A stretch of DNA of 64,000 bases, taken from assembly GCF_030812835.1 (NCBI RefSeq), contig NZ_JAUSTM010000002.1, positions 62,001 through 126,000 on the forward strand, written 5' to 3'. Shown here in pieces: positions 44,022-52,216 of this stretch. The stretch is from Streptococcus moroccensis (lineage in GTDB: Bacteria > Bacillota > Bacilli > Lactobacillales > Streptococcaceae). Both the position numbers and the translations under genes were made by a program. Below the pieces are notes generated by a model. The model had not been told where the DNA came from, did not search any database, and saw nothing but the letters and a program-made list of their open reading frames with translations. How positions within the stretch are numbered: position 1 is the stretch's first letter; each line of letters opens with the position of its first letter.

Positions 44022-45740
44022 CTATTTGACAAAAGCGTTGATTTCAGTTTCAATGGCTTCAATTTTGCTTTGTGCGTCAGCAAGATCAGCTCCGACTGTC
44101 GCGATGTAGAATTTAATCTTAGGCTCAGTACCAGATGGTCGTACAGCCAACCATGAATCATCCGCCAATGTGTATTTTAACACATTGCTTGGTGGTGTCG
44201 TAAGAGCAATCACCTGGCCATCAGCAGTGGTTGATGTTAATTCTTGGAAGTCTTCTGTTTTCGCTACTGCAATATTGCCAAAGGTGGCTGGAGCTTCTCC
44301 ACGGAATTTATCCATGATTTTCTTGATTTCAGCGGCACCATCAACACCTGACAAGGTCACTGAGATCGTTTTTTCAGCGAAATAGCCATACTCATTGTAG
44401 ATTTCATCAATGCCATCAGCTAACGTCAAGCCTCTAGAGCGATAGTAAGCAGCAATTTCAGCAATCAAGAGAAGAGCCTGGATGGCATCCTTATCACGCA
44501 CAAATGGCTTGATCAGATAGCCGAAGCTTTCTTCAAACCCAAACATGTAAGTGTGGTTGCCAGTATCTTCAAATTCTTGAATTTTTTCCGCAATGAATTT
44601 AAAGCCTGTAAGGACATTGAACATGGTTGCGCCATAGCTTTCGGCGATTTTAGTGACCAATTCCGTTGAAACAATGGATTTAGCAAGGGCAGCATTAGTA
44701 GGTAAGGTACCAGCTTGCTTATGGGCTTCGAGGATGTATTTAGCAATAATTGCGCCAATTTGGTTTCCAGAAAGATTGGTGTAACTGCCATCTGGTTGAC
44801 GAATTTCAACACCAAGACGGTCAGCATCTGGATCTGTTGCCACTAAAACATCTGCACCAACTTGACGTCCTAGCTCTTCAGCCATGGAAAAAGCTGCCTG
44901 ACTTTCAGGGTTAGGGGATTTAACTGTTGAAAAATCTGGATCAGCTACAGCTTGTTCTTCAACGATTTCAACAGACTCAAAACCAGCTTGAGCGAGGGCT
45001 CGGCGGGCCAACATTTCACCTGTTCCGTGAAGAGGTGTATAAACAATTTTCATGTCACGGCCATACTGATCAATGAGGTCTTGGTTGATGTTGACTGATT
45101 TTACTTCTTTTAGGTATTCGGCATCGACTATTTCACCGATAACTTCCACAAGTCCGCTTTCTTTGACGGCGTCCAAGTCAGCCACTGCAATCGCAAATGG
45201 ATCTTGGATGGCACGAATATAATCCGTAAGAGCATCCGCGTCTGCTGGAGGCATTTGACCACCATCTTCCCCGTATACTTTATAACCATTAAATGGAGCA
45301 GGGTTATGGCTGGCAGTAATCATGATACCAGCCCAAGTGTTGAGATGGCGAACCGCAAAAGAAAGCTCTGGCGTAGGGCGAAGTCCTTCGAAAACATAGG
45401 CTTTGATGCCATGCTGCGCTAAAACGGCAGCTGACTCATCCGCAAATTCTGGTGAATAGTGACGGCTATCATAAGCAATAACGACACCTCGTTTTTTAGC
45501 GTCCTCACCCTTGCTTTCGATCAGTTGGGCCAATCCTTCAGTCGCTTGCCGTACCACGAATATATTGATACGGTTAGTTCCTGCACCGATGATACCACGC
45601 ATACCGGCCGTGCCAAACTCTAAGTTTGTGTAAAAGGCATCTTCCTTGGTTTTTTCATCCATGGAAATCAACTCTTCACGTAAGTCATTAGGAAGGTTAG
45701 AGGCATCTAACCATTTTTGGTAGTTTTCTTGATAGGACAT
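44022..45740 (-). CDS. pgm: Phosphoglucomutase/phosphomannomutase family protein
   Basis: The enzyme interconverts glucose 1-phosphate and glucose 6-phosphate and so links glycogen and cell-wall sugar synthesis to glycolysis. The 572-residue alpha-D-phosphohexomutase has GTAGMRGIIGAGTNRIN, the phosphoserine loop MITASHNPAPFNGYKVYGEDGGQ, the metal loop ATDPDADRLGV, the sugar-binding FGFEESFGYL and the phosphate loop RPSGTEPKIKFY. The start has AAAGGAGC. It is monocistronic between terminators. A cre-like site overlaps its promoter. Confidence 0.95.
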   Translation of the reverse strand: MSYQENYQKWLDASNLPNDLREELISMDEKTKEDAFYTNLEFGTAGMRGIIGAGTNRINIFVVRQATEGLAQLIESKGEDAKKRGVVIAYDSRHYSPEFADESAAVLAQHGIKAYVFEGLRPTPELSFAVRHLNTWAGIMITASHNPAPFNGYKVYGEDGGQMPPADADALTDYIRAIQDPFAIAVADLDAVKESGLVEVIGEIVDAEYLKEVKSVNINQDLIDQYGRDMKIVYTPLHGTGEMLARRALAQAGFESVEIVEEQAVADPDFSTVKSPNPESQAAFSMAEELGRQVGADVLVATDPDADRLGVEIRQPDGSYTNLSGNQIGAIIAKYILEAHKQAGTLPTNAALAKSIVSTELVTKIAESYGATMFNVLTGFKFIAEKIQEFEDTGNHTYMFGFEESFGYLIKPFVRDKDAIQALLLIAEIAAYYRSRGLTLADGIDEIYNEYGYFAEKTISVTLSGVDGAAEIKKIMDKFRGEAPATFGNIAVAKTEDFQELTSTTADGQVIALTTPPSNVLKYTLADDSWLAVRPSGTEPKIKFYIATVGADLADAQSKIEAIETEINAFVK

Positions 45741-45758
45741 GGGAAAAGCTCCTTTAAT

Positions 45759-45774
45759 ATTTAATCGCTTTCAT
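45759..45774. promoter_or_regulatory. cre-like site at the pgm promoter
   Basis: On the minus strand ATGAAAGCGATTAAAT matches the cre consensus except for one base, and it abuts a TATAAT -10 (45773-45778), so it could repress pgm. Confidence 0.5.
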
Positions 45775-45876
45775 TATATCATGATTTTGTAAAAATAACA
45801 GTTAAATATTTAAAATTTCAGAAAAATTTTCAGTAATTTTCGAGTGTATTATCTTAATTCCCTAGGACTAAGCAAT

Positions 45877-45917
45877 AAAAAAGTGGCAATCGTTCCAAAA
45901 CGATTGACCACTTTTTT
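45877..45917. terminator. Terminator hairpin upstream of pgm and beyond the ECF gene
   Basis: AAAAAAGTGGCAATCGTT (45877-45894) pairs with AACGATTGACCACTTTTTT (45899-45917) with a small bulge. It should end the coaB-coaC-ECF transcript. Confidence 0.8.
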
Positions 45918-45968
45918 GGCTCTATAATTTCTGTAGTGGGTAACTCCCTCTATGGAGATTATGGAGCC
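45918..45968. repeat. Inverted repeat with ISL3-like end sequence
   Basis: GGCTCTATAAT (45918-45928) pairs with ATTATGGAGCC (45958-45968). The interior TCTGTAGTGGGTAACT resembles the string at 3164-3190 and streptococcal ISL3-type ends. It may be an IS footprint that now helps terminate transcription. Confidence 0.4.
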
Positions 45969-45976
45969 TTTTTGAG

Positions 45977-46564
45977 TTATGCTTTTTTAGCTAATTTCTG
46001 CAAGGAAGGCACGATTGCTAAAGTAAGCATTGCAGAAATAAGCATTTCTGCGATGGCATTACCTCCGAACACAACCGCCAACATTGCTTGAATATCTCCT
46101 GAATAGACATTTGCAAAAAGAATGAAAATCCCACCTAGTACAAAAAAAGTATTAGTCATGGAACCAATCGCACCAGCGATGATCAGTCCAGTCTTATGAT
46201 GGAGCCATTTGTAGACAAAATAGGGCGTAATCCCAATCAGTACTCGAGGGACGATAGCAATGATAAGGGACAAGAAACTGCCATTTGGAACAAAGGGTGA
46301 AAATAAATAACTTGTTGGTAACAATACAAATGTATTCGCTATAACGCTGATAATCCCCATCAAAAACCCTAGTATCCCCCCAATACGAGGACCGTAGATA
46401 ATAGAGGCTATGATAACAGGGACATGAACCAATGTGGGCTTAATCGGAAATGGAATGACATTAAAGATAAAGGACGTCATGAAATGGATAACCAACATTG
46501 TGGCAAAGAACATGGCAATAACCGCCAGTTGGTTCGCTTGTTTTTTTCTACTGAGTGATGGCAT
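45977..46564 (-). CDS. ECF transporter substrate-binding (S) component, probably for pantothenate
   Basis: The 195-residue protein has about six membrane helices and the ECF S-component pattern, with the N-terminal KKQANQLAVIAMFFATMLVIHF that contacts the EcfT subunit and small Gly/Ala motifs. S components bind one vitamin and share the EcfAAT energising module encoded elsewhere. It overlaps coaC by 17 bp and is in one operon with coaC-coaB, so its cargo is most likely pantothenate or another coenzyme A precursor; that is inference from context. Confidence 0.8.
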   Translation of the reverse strand: MPSLSRKKQANQLAVIAMFFATMLVIHFMTSFIFNVIPFPIKPTLVHVPVIIASIIYGPRIGGILGFLMGIISVIANTFVLLPTSYLFSPFVPNGSFLSLIIAIVPRVLIGITPYFVYKWLHHKTGLIIAGAIGSMTNTFFVLGGIFILFANVYSGDIQAMLAVVFGGNAIAEMLISAMLTLAIVPSLQKLAKKA

Positions 46565-47099
46565 TTAGGGTCTCCTCAATTGTTTCGATGATAAGTGAAA
46601 GGTCTGCTAAAGCACCGCGTCCAAAGTCGCCACAGGCTAGCAGTGCTTCCCGAGGTAAGATTTCCTCGTAGCCATACTGTGTCAGTGTAGCAAGATTAGA
46701 TTGAGTGATGGGATTTTGGTACATCTGAGTATTCATGGCAGGAGCGATTAATTTTGGTGTGTCCGCAGGCAGCGCTAGGGCAACGCATGAAACGATGTCG
46801 TCTGCTAACCCATGTGCCAATTTAGCGATAGTATTAGCTGAAGCTGGGGCTACCAAAAAAAGGTCCGTTTGTTTTGCAAGTTCAATGTGGTTGACTTTAT
46901 CGACTTGAGGTTCTTCCATAACATCGAGATGAACCTGATTTTTGGAGAGAACCTGAAGGGTCAACGGGGTGATAAAGGCAGTCGCAGATTTGGTCATCAA
47001 CACAGTGACCTCATAATCGAGTTTTCCCAATTGACTGACAAGTTCTGCGGCCTTATAGGCTGAAATAGAGCCGGTAACGGCTAATGTCAAGCGTTTCAT
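46548..47099 (-). CDS. coaC: Phosphopantothenoylcysteine decarboxylase
   Basis: CoaC is the flavoprotein that decarboxylates 4'-phospho-N-pantothenoylcysteine in coenzyme A synthesis. The 183-residue protein starts RLTLAVTGSISAYKAAELVSQL, with the flavin-binding GSISAYKA motif and active-site region, and has LVAPASANTIAKLAHGLADDIVS and PAMNTQMYQNPITQSNL, the PAMNxxM motif. In most bacteria CoaC is fused to CoaB; streptococci keep separate genes, as here. Its start codon shares one base with the coaB stop (TAATG). Confidence 0.95.
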   Translation of the reverse strand: MKRLTLAVTGSISAYKAAELVSQLGKLDYEVTVLMTKSATAFITPLTLQVLSKNQVHLDVMEEPQVDKVNHIELAKQTDLFLVAPASANTIAKLAHGLADDIVSCVALALPADTPKLIAPAMNTQMYQNPITQSNLATLTQYGYEEILPREALLACGDFGRGALADLSLIIETIEETLNAITQ

Positions 47100-47794
47100 T
47101 ATTTTTCGTCCTCAATCTGTTTTAAAAAAGTAAGAACCATCTCAGCAATGCCCTGTTTTGTTTCGGTCTGTATGGCTTCAGATGTTGTTACAAGGTAAGC
47201 CTTGTGACTATCTGCTGAGATTTCGGTCAGGTCGTTAGCAACGATGGCATCCGCCTTATTCTTAATTAGGCTTGCACGCGCCACTTCAAATAGTTCTTGC
47301 TGAGAAACAGCAACTAATAATTTGAAGCCGATTAAATGAATAGCTGGATTCCACTTCTTAATCTTACTGATCACTTTGGGTGTCTTTTTCAGAAAAAGAA
47401 CCTGGTAATCTGCTGAAGAAGAAATTTTGGTCTCAGCATTGTGGGCTGTTAGGAATTGCGATAAGTCGTTGCTTTCAGAGACCGTCTCAAAATCAGTCAT
47501 GTAGACTGGCGTGTAGTCAGAAACGGCCATGGCATGAATAATAGCATCGTGAGTTTTGACCAGTGGTTCAAGGGTCTCCATTAAGGAAGTAACATTCGTA
47601 ATTAGATGAAGCGTTAACCGATCATGAGGTTGGGGTTTGAGCGCATGTTTAGTGGTCACAAAGGTGACGTGATGTCCCGCCTCTAAAAAGCGTTCAGCCA
47701 TGACCTGTCCTAGACGGCCAGTTGCTTTATTGGTAATGTCACGAACGGAATCAATGGCTTCAGAAGTTCCCCCAGATGTGATAATGATTTTCAT
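47099..47794 (-). CDS. coaB: Phosphopantothenate-cysteine ligase
   Basis: CoaB joins phosphopantothenate and cysteine with a nucleotide triphosphate. The 231-residue protein begins KIIITSGGTSEAIDSVRDITNKATGRLG, the nucleotide-binding start of the family, and shows IIHAMAVSDYTPVYM, the LIGFKLLV segment and ADAIVANDLTEI with a conserved asparagine. It is the first gene of coaB-coaC-ECF. Separate CoaB proteins of this length are characteristic of streptococci and enterococci. Confidence 0.94.
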   Translation of the reverse strand: MKIIITSGGTSEAIDSVRDITNKATGRLGQVMAERFLEAGHHVTFVTTKHALKPQPHDRLTLHLITNVTSLMETLEPLVKTHDAIIHAMAVSDYTPVYMTDFETVSESNDLSQFLTAHNAETKISSSADYQVLFLKKTPKVISKIKKWNPAIHLIGFKLLVAVSQQELFEVARASLIKNKADAIVANDLTEISADSHKAYLVTTSEAIQTETKQGIAEMVLTFLKQIEDEK

Positions 47795-47847
47795 AGCAGT
47801 ATTTTATCCTATTTAGAGGCTTAAGTCCACTTTCTGAGAGGACTAGG

Positions 47848-48219
47848 TTATTTCTTTTTGGTTTTGAAGGCCCAGTACCAAGACAGGCCTATGATGTGGG
47901 CCAAGTAAATCCCGCCAAGCATCCATTTGACCCAGATAGGAGGTGCTATCAAAATACTAAGGCCAAAAACGATGGTCAAGGAAAGAAAAATATGTGATTT
48001 TTTGCGATTAGAAACTTGGCCATGGATGAAAGGTTTGACGATGTATTCGTCATAATGTTTTGATCCAGTTAATTTGTTGTAAAATTTATCAGATGACCGA
48101 GCGAAACAGTAGGCTGCTATCATGTAAAAGACAGTTGTCGGTAATACTGGTAAGTAGAGACCTAAAGTACCTAGTGCAAATGTTAGTAGCCCAATAATGA
48201 GGAAGAATATTTTTTTCAT
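47848..48219 (-). CDS. DUF454 (YbaN-like) inner membrane protein
   Basis: The 123-residue protein has three to four hydrophobic segments and the family core GLLTFALGTLGLYLPVLPTTVFYMIAAYCFARSSDKFYNKL followed by HGQVSNRKKSHIFLSL. The role of DUF454 proteins is unknown. It lies 53 bp upstream of coaB on the same strand and may be read with it. The ATG has a weak ribosome-binding site. Confidence 0.85.
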   Translation of the reverse strand: MKKIFFLIIGLLTFALGTLGLYLPVLPTTVFYMIAAYCFARSSDKFYNKLTGSKHYDEYIVKPFIHGQVSNRKKSHIFLSLTIVFGLSILIAPPIWVKWMLGGIYLAHIIGLSWYWAFKTKKK

Positions 48220-48453
48220 GAATTGTCCTATTGATTGTTTTTTTTAGTGAATAAAGCAATAGTAGTAGTTTACCATATCTATTAGAAAAACGAAACCGTT
48301 TGCTAACTTTAGTCATTTTGGGAAGTCCATTGTTAAAATCTGTAAAATAAATATTACACAATTGTCATAGAATGTCCTCTATTCGTCAAATCCCTTCGTT
48401 ATACTTTGAGATATAGTGAGAATTATAGGATTTAAAAAGAATTGGAGATAAGA

Positions 48454-49164
48454 ATGACTAAAGGAACTCAAAAATGGATGATGGCTGGGTTGGCTTTAAG
48501 CGGTATGATTGCTGGTTTATTTGGCAATCCTTTTAGCGAGTCAGAAAACAATACTGTAGAAGCAGAGGGTCTAACAGGTGATGCCACTGTTAACTTTATT
48601 AATCTAGTGGGTGAGCGAGCTCGACAAATTGCACAAGAACGTGATCTTTACGCTTCCGTTATGATTGCGCAAGCGATTTTAGAATCCCACAGTGGTCAGT
48701 CTGGTTTAGCACTTGGGCCAAGTTACAATCTTTATGGCATCAAAGGGTCTTATTATGGCAATTCTGTGACCATGAAAACCTGGGAAGACGATGGCTTTGG
48801 GAATCCGTATTACATTGATGCGCCATTTAGGGCTTATAATAGCTGGGCTGAGTCAATGTACGATTATGCGAATTTGCTAAGTACTGATTTTTATGCAGGA
48901 GCCCGTAAATCCTATGCGCCTAATTATTGGGATGCGACAGCAGCGTTAACAGGCACTTATGCGACAGATACGACCTACAATCTCAAACTAAATAGCATTA
49001 TCGAAGCCTATGGGTTAACCGTATATGATCAACCAGCATATGGGTATCTCCCTGGAGCTGATGAATCGGTTTGGAATCATTACCGAGGGCAATACACCTC
49101 AGCTCAAATATTAGCTGAAGATCAAGCATGGGCAACCTACACTAATTCAGGTTATGGCTATTAA
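48454..49164 (+). CDS. Secreted glucosaminidase (GH73) peptidoglycan hydrolase
   Basis: The 236-residue protein has a signal peptide (about 1-35, KWMMAGLALSGMIAGLFG) and a GH73 domain (about 50-195): NFINLVGERARQIAQERDLYASVMIAQAILESHSGQSGLA, where the Glu in AILES is the expected catalytic acid, YNLYGIKGSY, and APFRAYNSWAESMYDYANLL. GH73 enzymes cut the N-acetylglucosaminyl bond in peptidoglycan. There is no obvious cell-wall binding repeat; a 40-residue Tyr-rich tail ends it. ATG 48454 follows TTGGAGATAAGA; the TTG at 48442 would overlap that site. Confidence 0.9.
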   Translation: MTKGTQKWMMAGLALSGMIAGLFGNPFSESENNTVEAEGLTGDATVNFINLVGERARQIAQERDLYASVMIAQAILESHSGQSGLALGPSYNLYGIKGSYYGNSVTMKTWEDDGFGNPYYIDAPFRAYNSWAESMYDYANLLSTDFYAGARKSYAPNYWDATAALTGTYATDTTYNLKLNSIIEAYGLTVYDQPAYGYLPGADESVWNHYRGQYTSAQILAEDQAWATYTNSGYGY

Positions 49165-49171
49165 ACAAGTC

Positions 49172-49196
49172 AAAGCACTCGTTCGGGTGCTTTTTT
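49172..49196 (+). terminator. Terminator of the glucosaminidase gene
   Basis: AAAGCAC/GTGCTTT stem with a TTTTTT tail. Confidence 0.85.
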
Positions 49197-49228
49197 AGAT
49201 TTTTCGTTCAGAAATTTTCTGAACTCTC

Positions 49229-49257
49229 TTGACAGAAAGTGCTTCGCATGCTAAACT
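49229..49257 (+). promoter_or_regulatory. Promoter of a small peptide gene
   Basis: A consensus TTGACA (49229-49234), 17 bp, TAAACT (49252-49257). Confidence 0.8.
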
Positions 49258-49294
49258 AATACACGTTATCAAACAATGAAAGGAGTTTTTAACT

Positions 49295-49369
49295 ATGAAC
49301 ACAGTATTAAAAATGACAGCAACAGTGTTGGCAATAACTCCTTCAAAGAAATGTGATCTAGACTTGTAA
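49295..49369 (+). CDS. Possible 24-residue peptide
   Basis: ATG at 49295 follows GAAAGGAGTTTTTAACT, a near-ideal ribosome-binding site, and reads MNTVLKMTATVLAITPSKK then CDLDL and stop. The peptide is hydrophobic at the N-terminus and has one cysteine. It has its own promoter (49229) and a strong terminator (49412-49460), giving a transcript of about 200 nt. It may be a signalling or regulatory peptide, a small toxin, the remains of a lipoprotein start, or a small RNA that also codes. No family is recognised. Confidence 0.5.
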   Translation: MNTVLKMTATVLAITPSKKCDLDL

Positions 49370-49411
49370 GATAAGTGGAAACTGACCTAATTCCTTTTAC
49401 CTAAAAAGCCG

Positions 49412-49460
49412 AATCCTATTCTTTCTGGTGTCTTTTGCCATGGAAGGATAGGATTTTTTG
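49412..49460 (+). terminator. Terminator of the small peptide transcript
   Basis: AATCCTATTCTTTC (49412-49425) pairs with GGAAGGATAGGATT (49442-49455), 14 pairs with G-T pairs, then a T tract. Confidence 0.9.
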
Positions 49461-49514
49461 TGTGTAAAATCCTTGTGCAATGAAATGAGTAAGGATAAGG
49501 AAAGAAGGAAGCAA

Positions 49515-50438
49515 ATGGCTTATTTATTAGAAAAAGTAACAGGTGTCGAAAAACTCGCGCGCGTGGTTTCTGAAACCAAGGGTAGCTATCAAGTTGGATT
49601 AGTGGATGGGAGTCTCCTATCCATCGATAAAAAGCGGTTGAAGGAGTGCTATTATGTGGGAGATATTGTTAGGCTAGATACGGTAGCAAAAGAGCAGACA
49701 ATTTCTGGCCTTATCGAGCGGAACCGTATCGTCAAAAAAGCCAGAAATAAAACGGCTAAGGACGAGCATTTTGCCGCTAAAGAGCAAATACTGGCTACAA
49801 ATGTAGATCAACTCATGATTCTACTGGCTGTCGATCAAAACCTGTCTTTAGCTAAGTTAGAACGGTATCTTATGGTTTTTGGCCAAGAGGAGTTAGATGC
49901 TCATGTCCTGCTGACCAAGTGTGATCTAGATGATAACTACAAGGGCTTTATCGCACAAGTTAATGCCTTGTATCCAGAGGTTCATATCCATCCAGTTAGT
50001 CTCTATCAGCCAGAGCAACTTCAGGAGGTGCAGAACCTTCTTCCAAAAGAAGGGGTAACACTCTTGATTGGTAGTTCTGGGGCTGGTAAGACCAGTCTAA
50101 TCAATAGCTTTCTAGGTGAAGAAGTATTTCAAACACAGGCTGTTCGCAAGGACAGCAAGGGAAAACATACCACGACAACTAGTCTGATGATCCCTCTGCC
50201 ACAAACCAAGGGATATCTGATTGATACACCTGGGTTTAAGGGAATTGACAGTAGAGATAGGCTCTATCCAGAGCGTTTATTTGGTCATATTTATGAGATT
50301 GCAGAGGACTGTAAATTTAGCAATTGCAAGCACGATACGGAGCCTGGCTGTGCTATCAAAGTAGCTTTGACTGGTGGAGAATTGGCGAACGAAATATGGC
50401 AGCGGTATTGCTATCATAGTCAGTCGTTAACGATTTAA
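49515..50438 (+). CDS. RsgA/EngC-family circularly permuted GTPase paralogue
   Basis: RsgA-type GTPases help mature the 30S ribosomal subunit. The 307-residue protein has an OB-like N-terminus (residues about 1-65), then the permuted GTPase: LTKCD (G4) comes before GSSGAGKTSLIN (G1), TTTTS (G2) and DTPGFKG (G3). A C-terminal zinc-binding CKFSNCKHDTEPGC follows. The size and divergence suggest a second copy next to the usual rsgA, which is not in this window. ATG 49515 follows AGGAAAGAAGGAAG. It lies 22 bp before a two-gene ABC exporter, so it may be co-expressed with it. Confidence 0.85.
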   Translation: MAYLLEKVTGVEKLARVVSETKGSYQVGLVDGSLLSIDKKRLKECYYVGDIVRLDTVAKEQTISGLIERNRIVKKARNKTAKDEHFAAKEQILATNVDQLMILLAVDQNLSLAKLERYLMVFGQEELDAHVLLTKCDLDDNYKGFIAQVNALYPEVHIHPVSLYQPEQLQEVQNLLPKEGVTLLIGSSGAGKTSLINSFLGEEVFQTQAVRKDSKGKHTTTTSLMIPLPQTKGYLIDTPGFKGIDSRDRLYPERLFGHIYEIAEDCKFSNCKHDTEPGCAIKVALTGGELANEIWQRYCYHSQSLTI

Positions 50439-50460
50439 AAGGGAAGATGAAGGAGTATGT

Positions 50461-52215
50461 ATGAAGGAAACAAAGACGAGCCAGAGCATGTTAGCAGCGA
50501 TCTGGACTTTCGTGAAAACCAACTGGATGACCTATAGTGTGGTGGCCGTTGGCCTGACCGTCTCTTATGGGCTTTTTGTCGTGCCGACCAAGATGACTCA
50601 GACAGTGATTAATCACATTAGCCAGGGAACTCTGACTCGGGAAAATCTGATAACGGCCATTGCTACAGTTTTGAATGCTGGAATCGTGACCTATGTTGCT
50701 GACCACATCTGGGTTCGTCTCTTATTTGGAAAAGCTAGCAGCTATCGCTTTGACCTACGCCGTCGCCTGTTTGGTAAGCTGATTCAGATGCGGACGCCCT
50801 TTTATGAAAAATTCCGCTCCGGAGACATGCTGACACGCTTTACCAATGACACCAATGACTATTCCGAATTACTCGGTTTTGGGGTTATGAGTATTTTTTC
50901 GGCCCTAGGAACCATTTTCTTTGTCTTGCCTGCTATGGTCATGATTTCCTGGCAAATTACGCTTTTGGCTGCCTTGCCTATTATCATCTTAGGCGTTCTA
51001 GTTTACCTGATCAGTGCCAAGCAAGAGATTGCTTCTGAGGAATCTCGGGAAGCTGTGGCGCAACTGAGCAACGAGGTCTTAGAAGTGGTTGAAGGGATCC
51101 GAGTGACCCGCGCTTACGGAAAAAAAGAGTTGGGGGCGAGACGTTTTCAAGAAAAAACAGCTAACTTGGTCAAGAAAAATGACAGGATTATGTTTTACCA
51201 ATCCGCCTATGGCCGGTTATCGCTTACCTTTTTAGGGCTCAGTACCGCTTTTGTCGTCGGTTTTGGTGGGCACTACATGACCCAGGGACAACTCCAGCTT
51301 GGAGACGTCGTGGCCCTGCAACTCTATGCCATCATGCTCATGGACCCAATGTGGGTGCTGTCGGATATGGTTCTGATTTATCAGATTGGAAAGGTTGCCT
51401 TTGACAAGCTGACCGAACTAATGGAGACGACCGATGATATGGAAGAGGACGGTCAGCTCGCATTTGGAGAATTAGACCGCATCCGTTTTGAAGATTACAG
51501 TTTTACCTATTCAGGCAGCCAGCAGCCAGCGCTTGACCATATCACAGTGACCTTGGAAAAAGGTCAGACACTGGGGATTGTCGGCAAAACTGGTAGTGGG
51601 AAGACGACCTTGGTCAGACAATTATTACGTCAATATCCTGTGGGAACAGGCCAATATCTAGTCAATGATCGCCCGATTACCAGCTACCGACGAAGAGTTT
51701 TCGAAGATAAGCTGGGCTACGTGCCCCAAGAGCATATATTGTTTTCCCGCAGTGTGGAAGACAATATCCGTTTTGGTCAGCCCAATTCCAAGGCTGTCCA
51801 GATAATTAATGCAGTAGAGGCAGCCGCCTTTTCGGATGATTTGGAGCGAATGAGCGAAGGGCTCTCTACCATGGTTGGAGAAAAAGGAGTTTCTATCTCA
51901 GGCGGTCAAAAGCAGAGGATTTCTATTGCAAGAGCTTTAATCAAAGAGCCAGAACTCTTGATTTTGGACGATTCTCTTTCGGCAGTTGATGCCAAAACCG
52001 AACGCCAAATCATCGGAAATATCCAGAAACTTCGTGCGGGCAAGACCAACGTGATTGTGACCCATCGCTTATCTGCGGTGCAACACGCGGACTGGGTTAT
52101 TGTTTTAGATGAGGGGCGCGTGATTGAGGAAGGACGGCCAGAAGAATTGGTCCGTCAAAATGGTTGGTATGCTGAGCAATACCAACGCCAACAAAGTGAA
52201 GAAGGAGGTGCTTAA
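50461..52215 (+). CDS. Heterodimeric ABC exporter, subunit 1 (membrane plus ATPase)
   Basis: The 584-residue half-transporter has a six-helix membrane domain (about 20-320) and an ATPase domain (about 345-575). The ATPase shows Walker A GKTGSGKTT, signature VSISGGQKQ and Walker B LLILDDSLSAVD, in which the catalytic Glu is Asp. With subunit 2 this gives one standard and one degenerate ATP site, as in LmrCD, PatAB and other multidrug exporters. The transported substance is not known. It is one base apart from the next gene and follows the RsgA paralogue. Confidence 0.9.
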   Translation: MKETKTSQSMLAAIWTFVKTNWMTYSVVAVGLTVSYGLFVVPTKMTQTVINHISQGTLTRENLITAIATVLNAGIVTYVADHIWVRLLFGKASSYRFDLRRRLFGKLIQMRTPFYEKFRSGDMLTRFTNDTNDYSELLGFGVMSIFSALGTIFFVLPAMVMISWQITLLAALPIIILGVLVYLISAKQEIASEESREAVAQLSNEVLEVVEGIRVTRAYGKKELGARRFQEKTANLVKKNDRIMFYQSAYGRLSLTFLGLSTAFVVGFGGHYMTQGQLQLGDVVALQLYAIMLMDPMWVLSDMVLIYQIGKVAFDKLTELMETTDDMEEDGQLAFGELDRIRFEDYSFTYSGSQQPALDHITVTLEKGQTLGIVGKTGSGKTTLVRQLLRQYPVGTGQYLVNDRPITSYRRRVFEDKLGYVPQEHILFSRSVEDNIRFGQPNSKAVQIINAVEAAAFSDDLERMSEGLSTMVGEKGVSISGGQKQRISIARALIKEPELLILDDSLSAVDAKTERQIIGNIQKLRAGKTNVIVTHRLSAVQHADWVIVLDEGRVIEEGRPEELVRQNGWYAEQYQRQQSEEGGA

Positions 52216-52216
52216 A

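Noticed and set aside
52124-52216. N-terminal extension of ABC subunit 2
   Set aside because: It lies inside subunit 1; the TTG at 52217 has GGAGG at proper distance.
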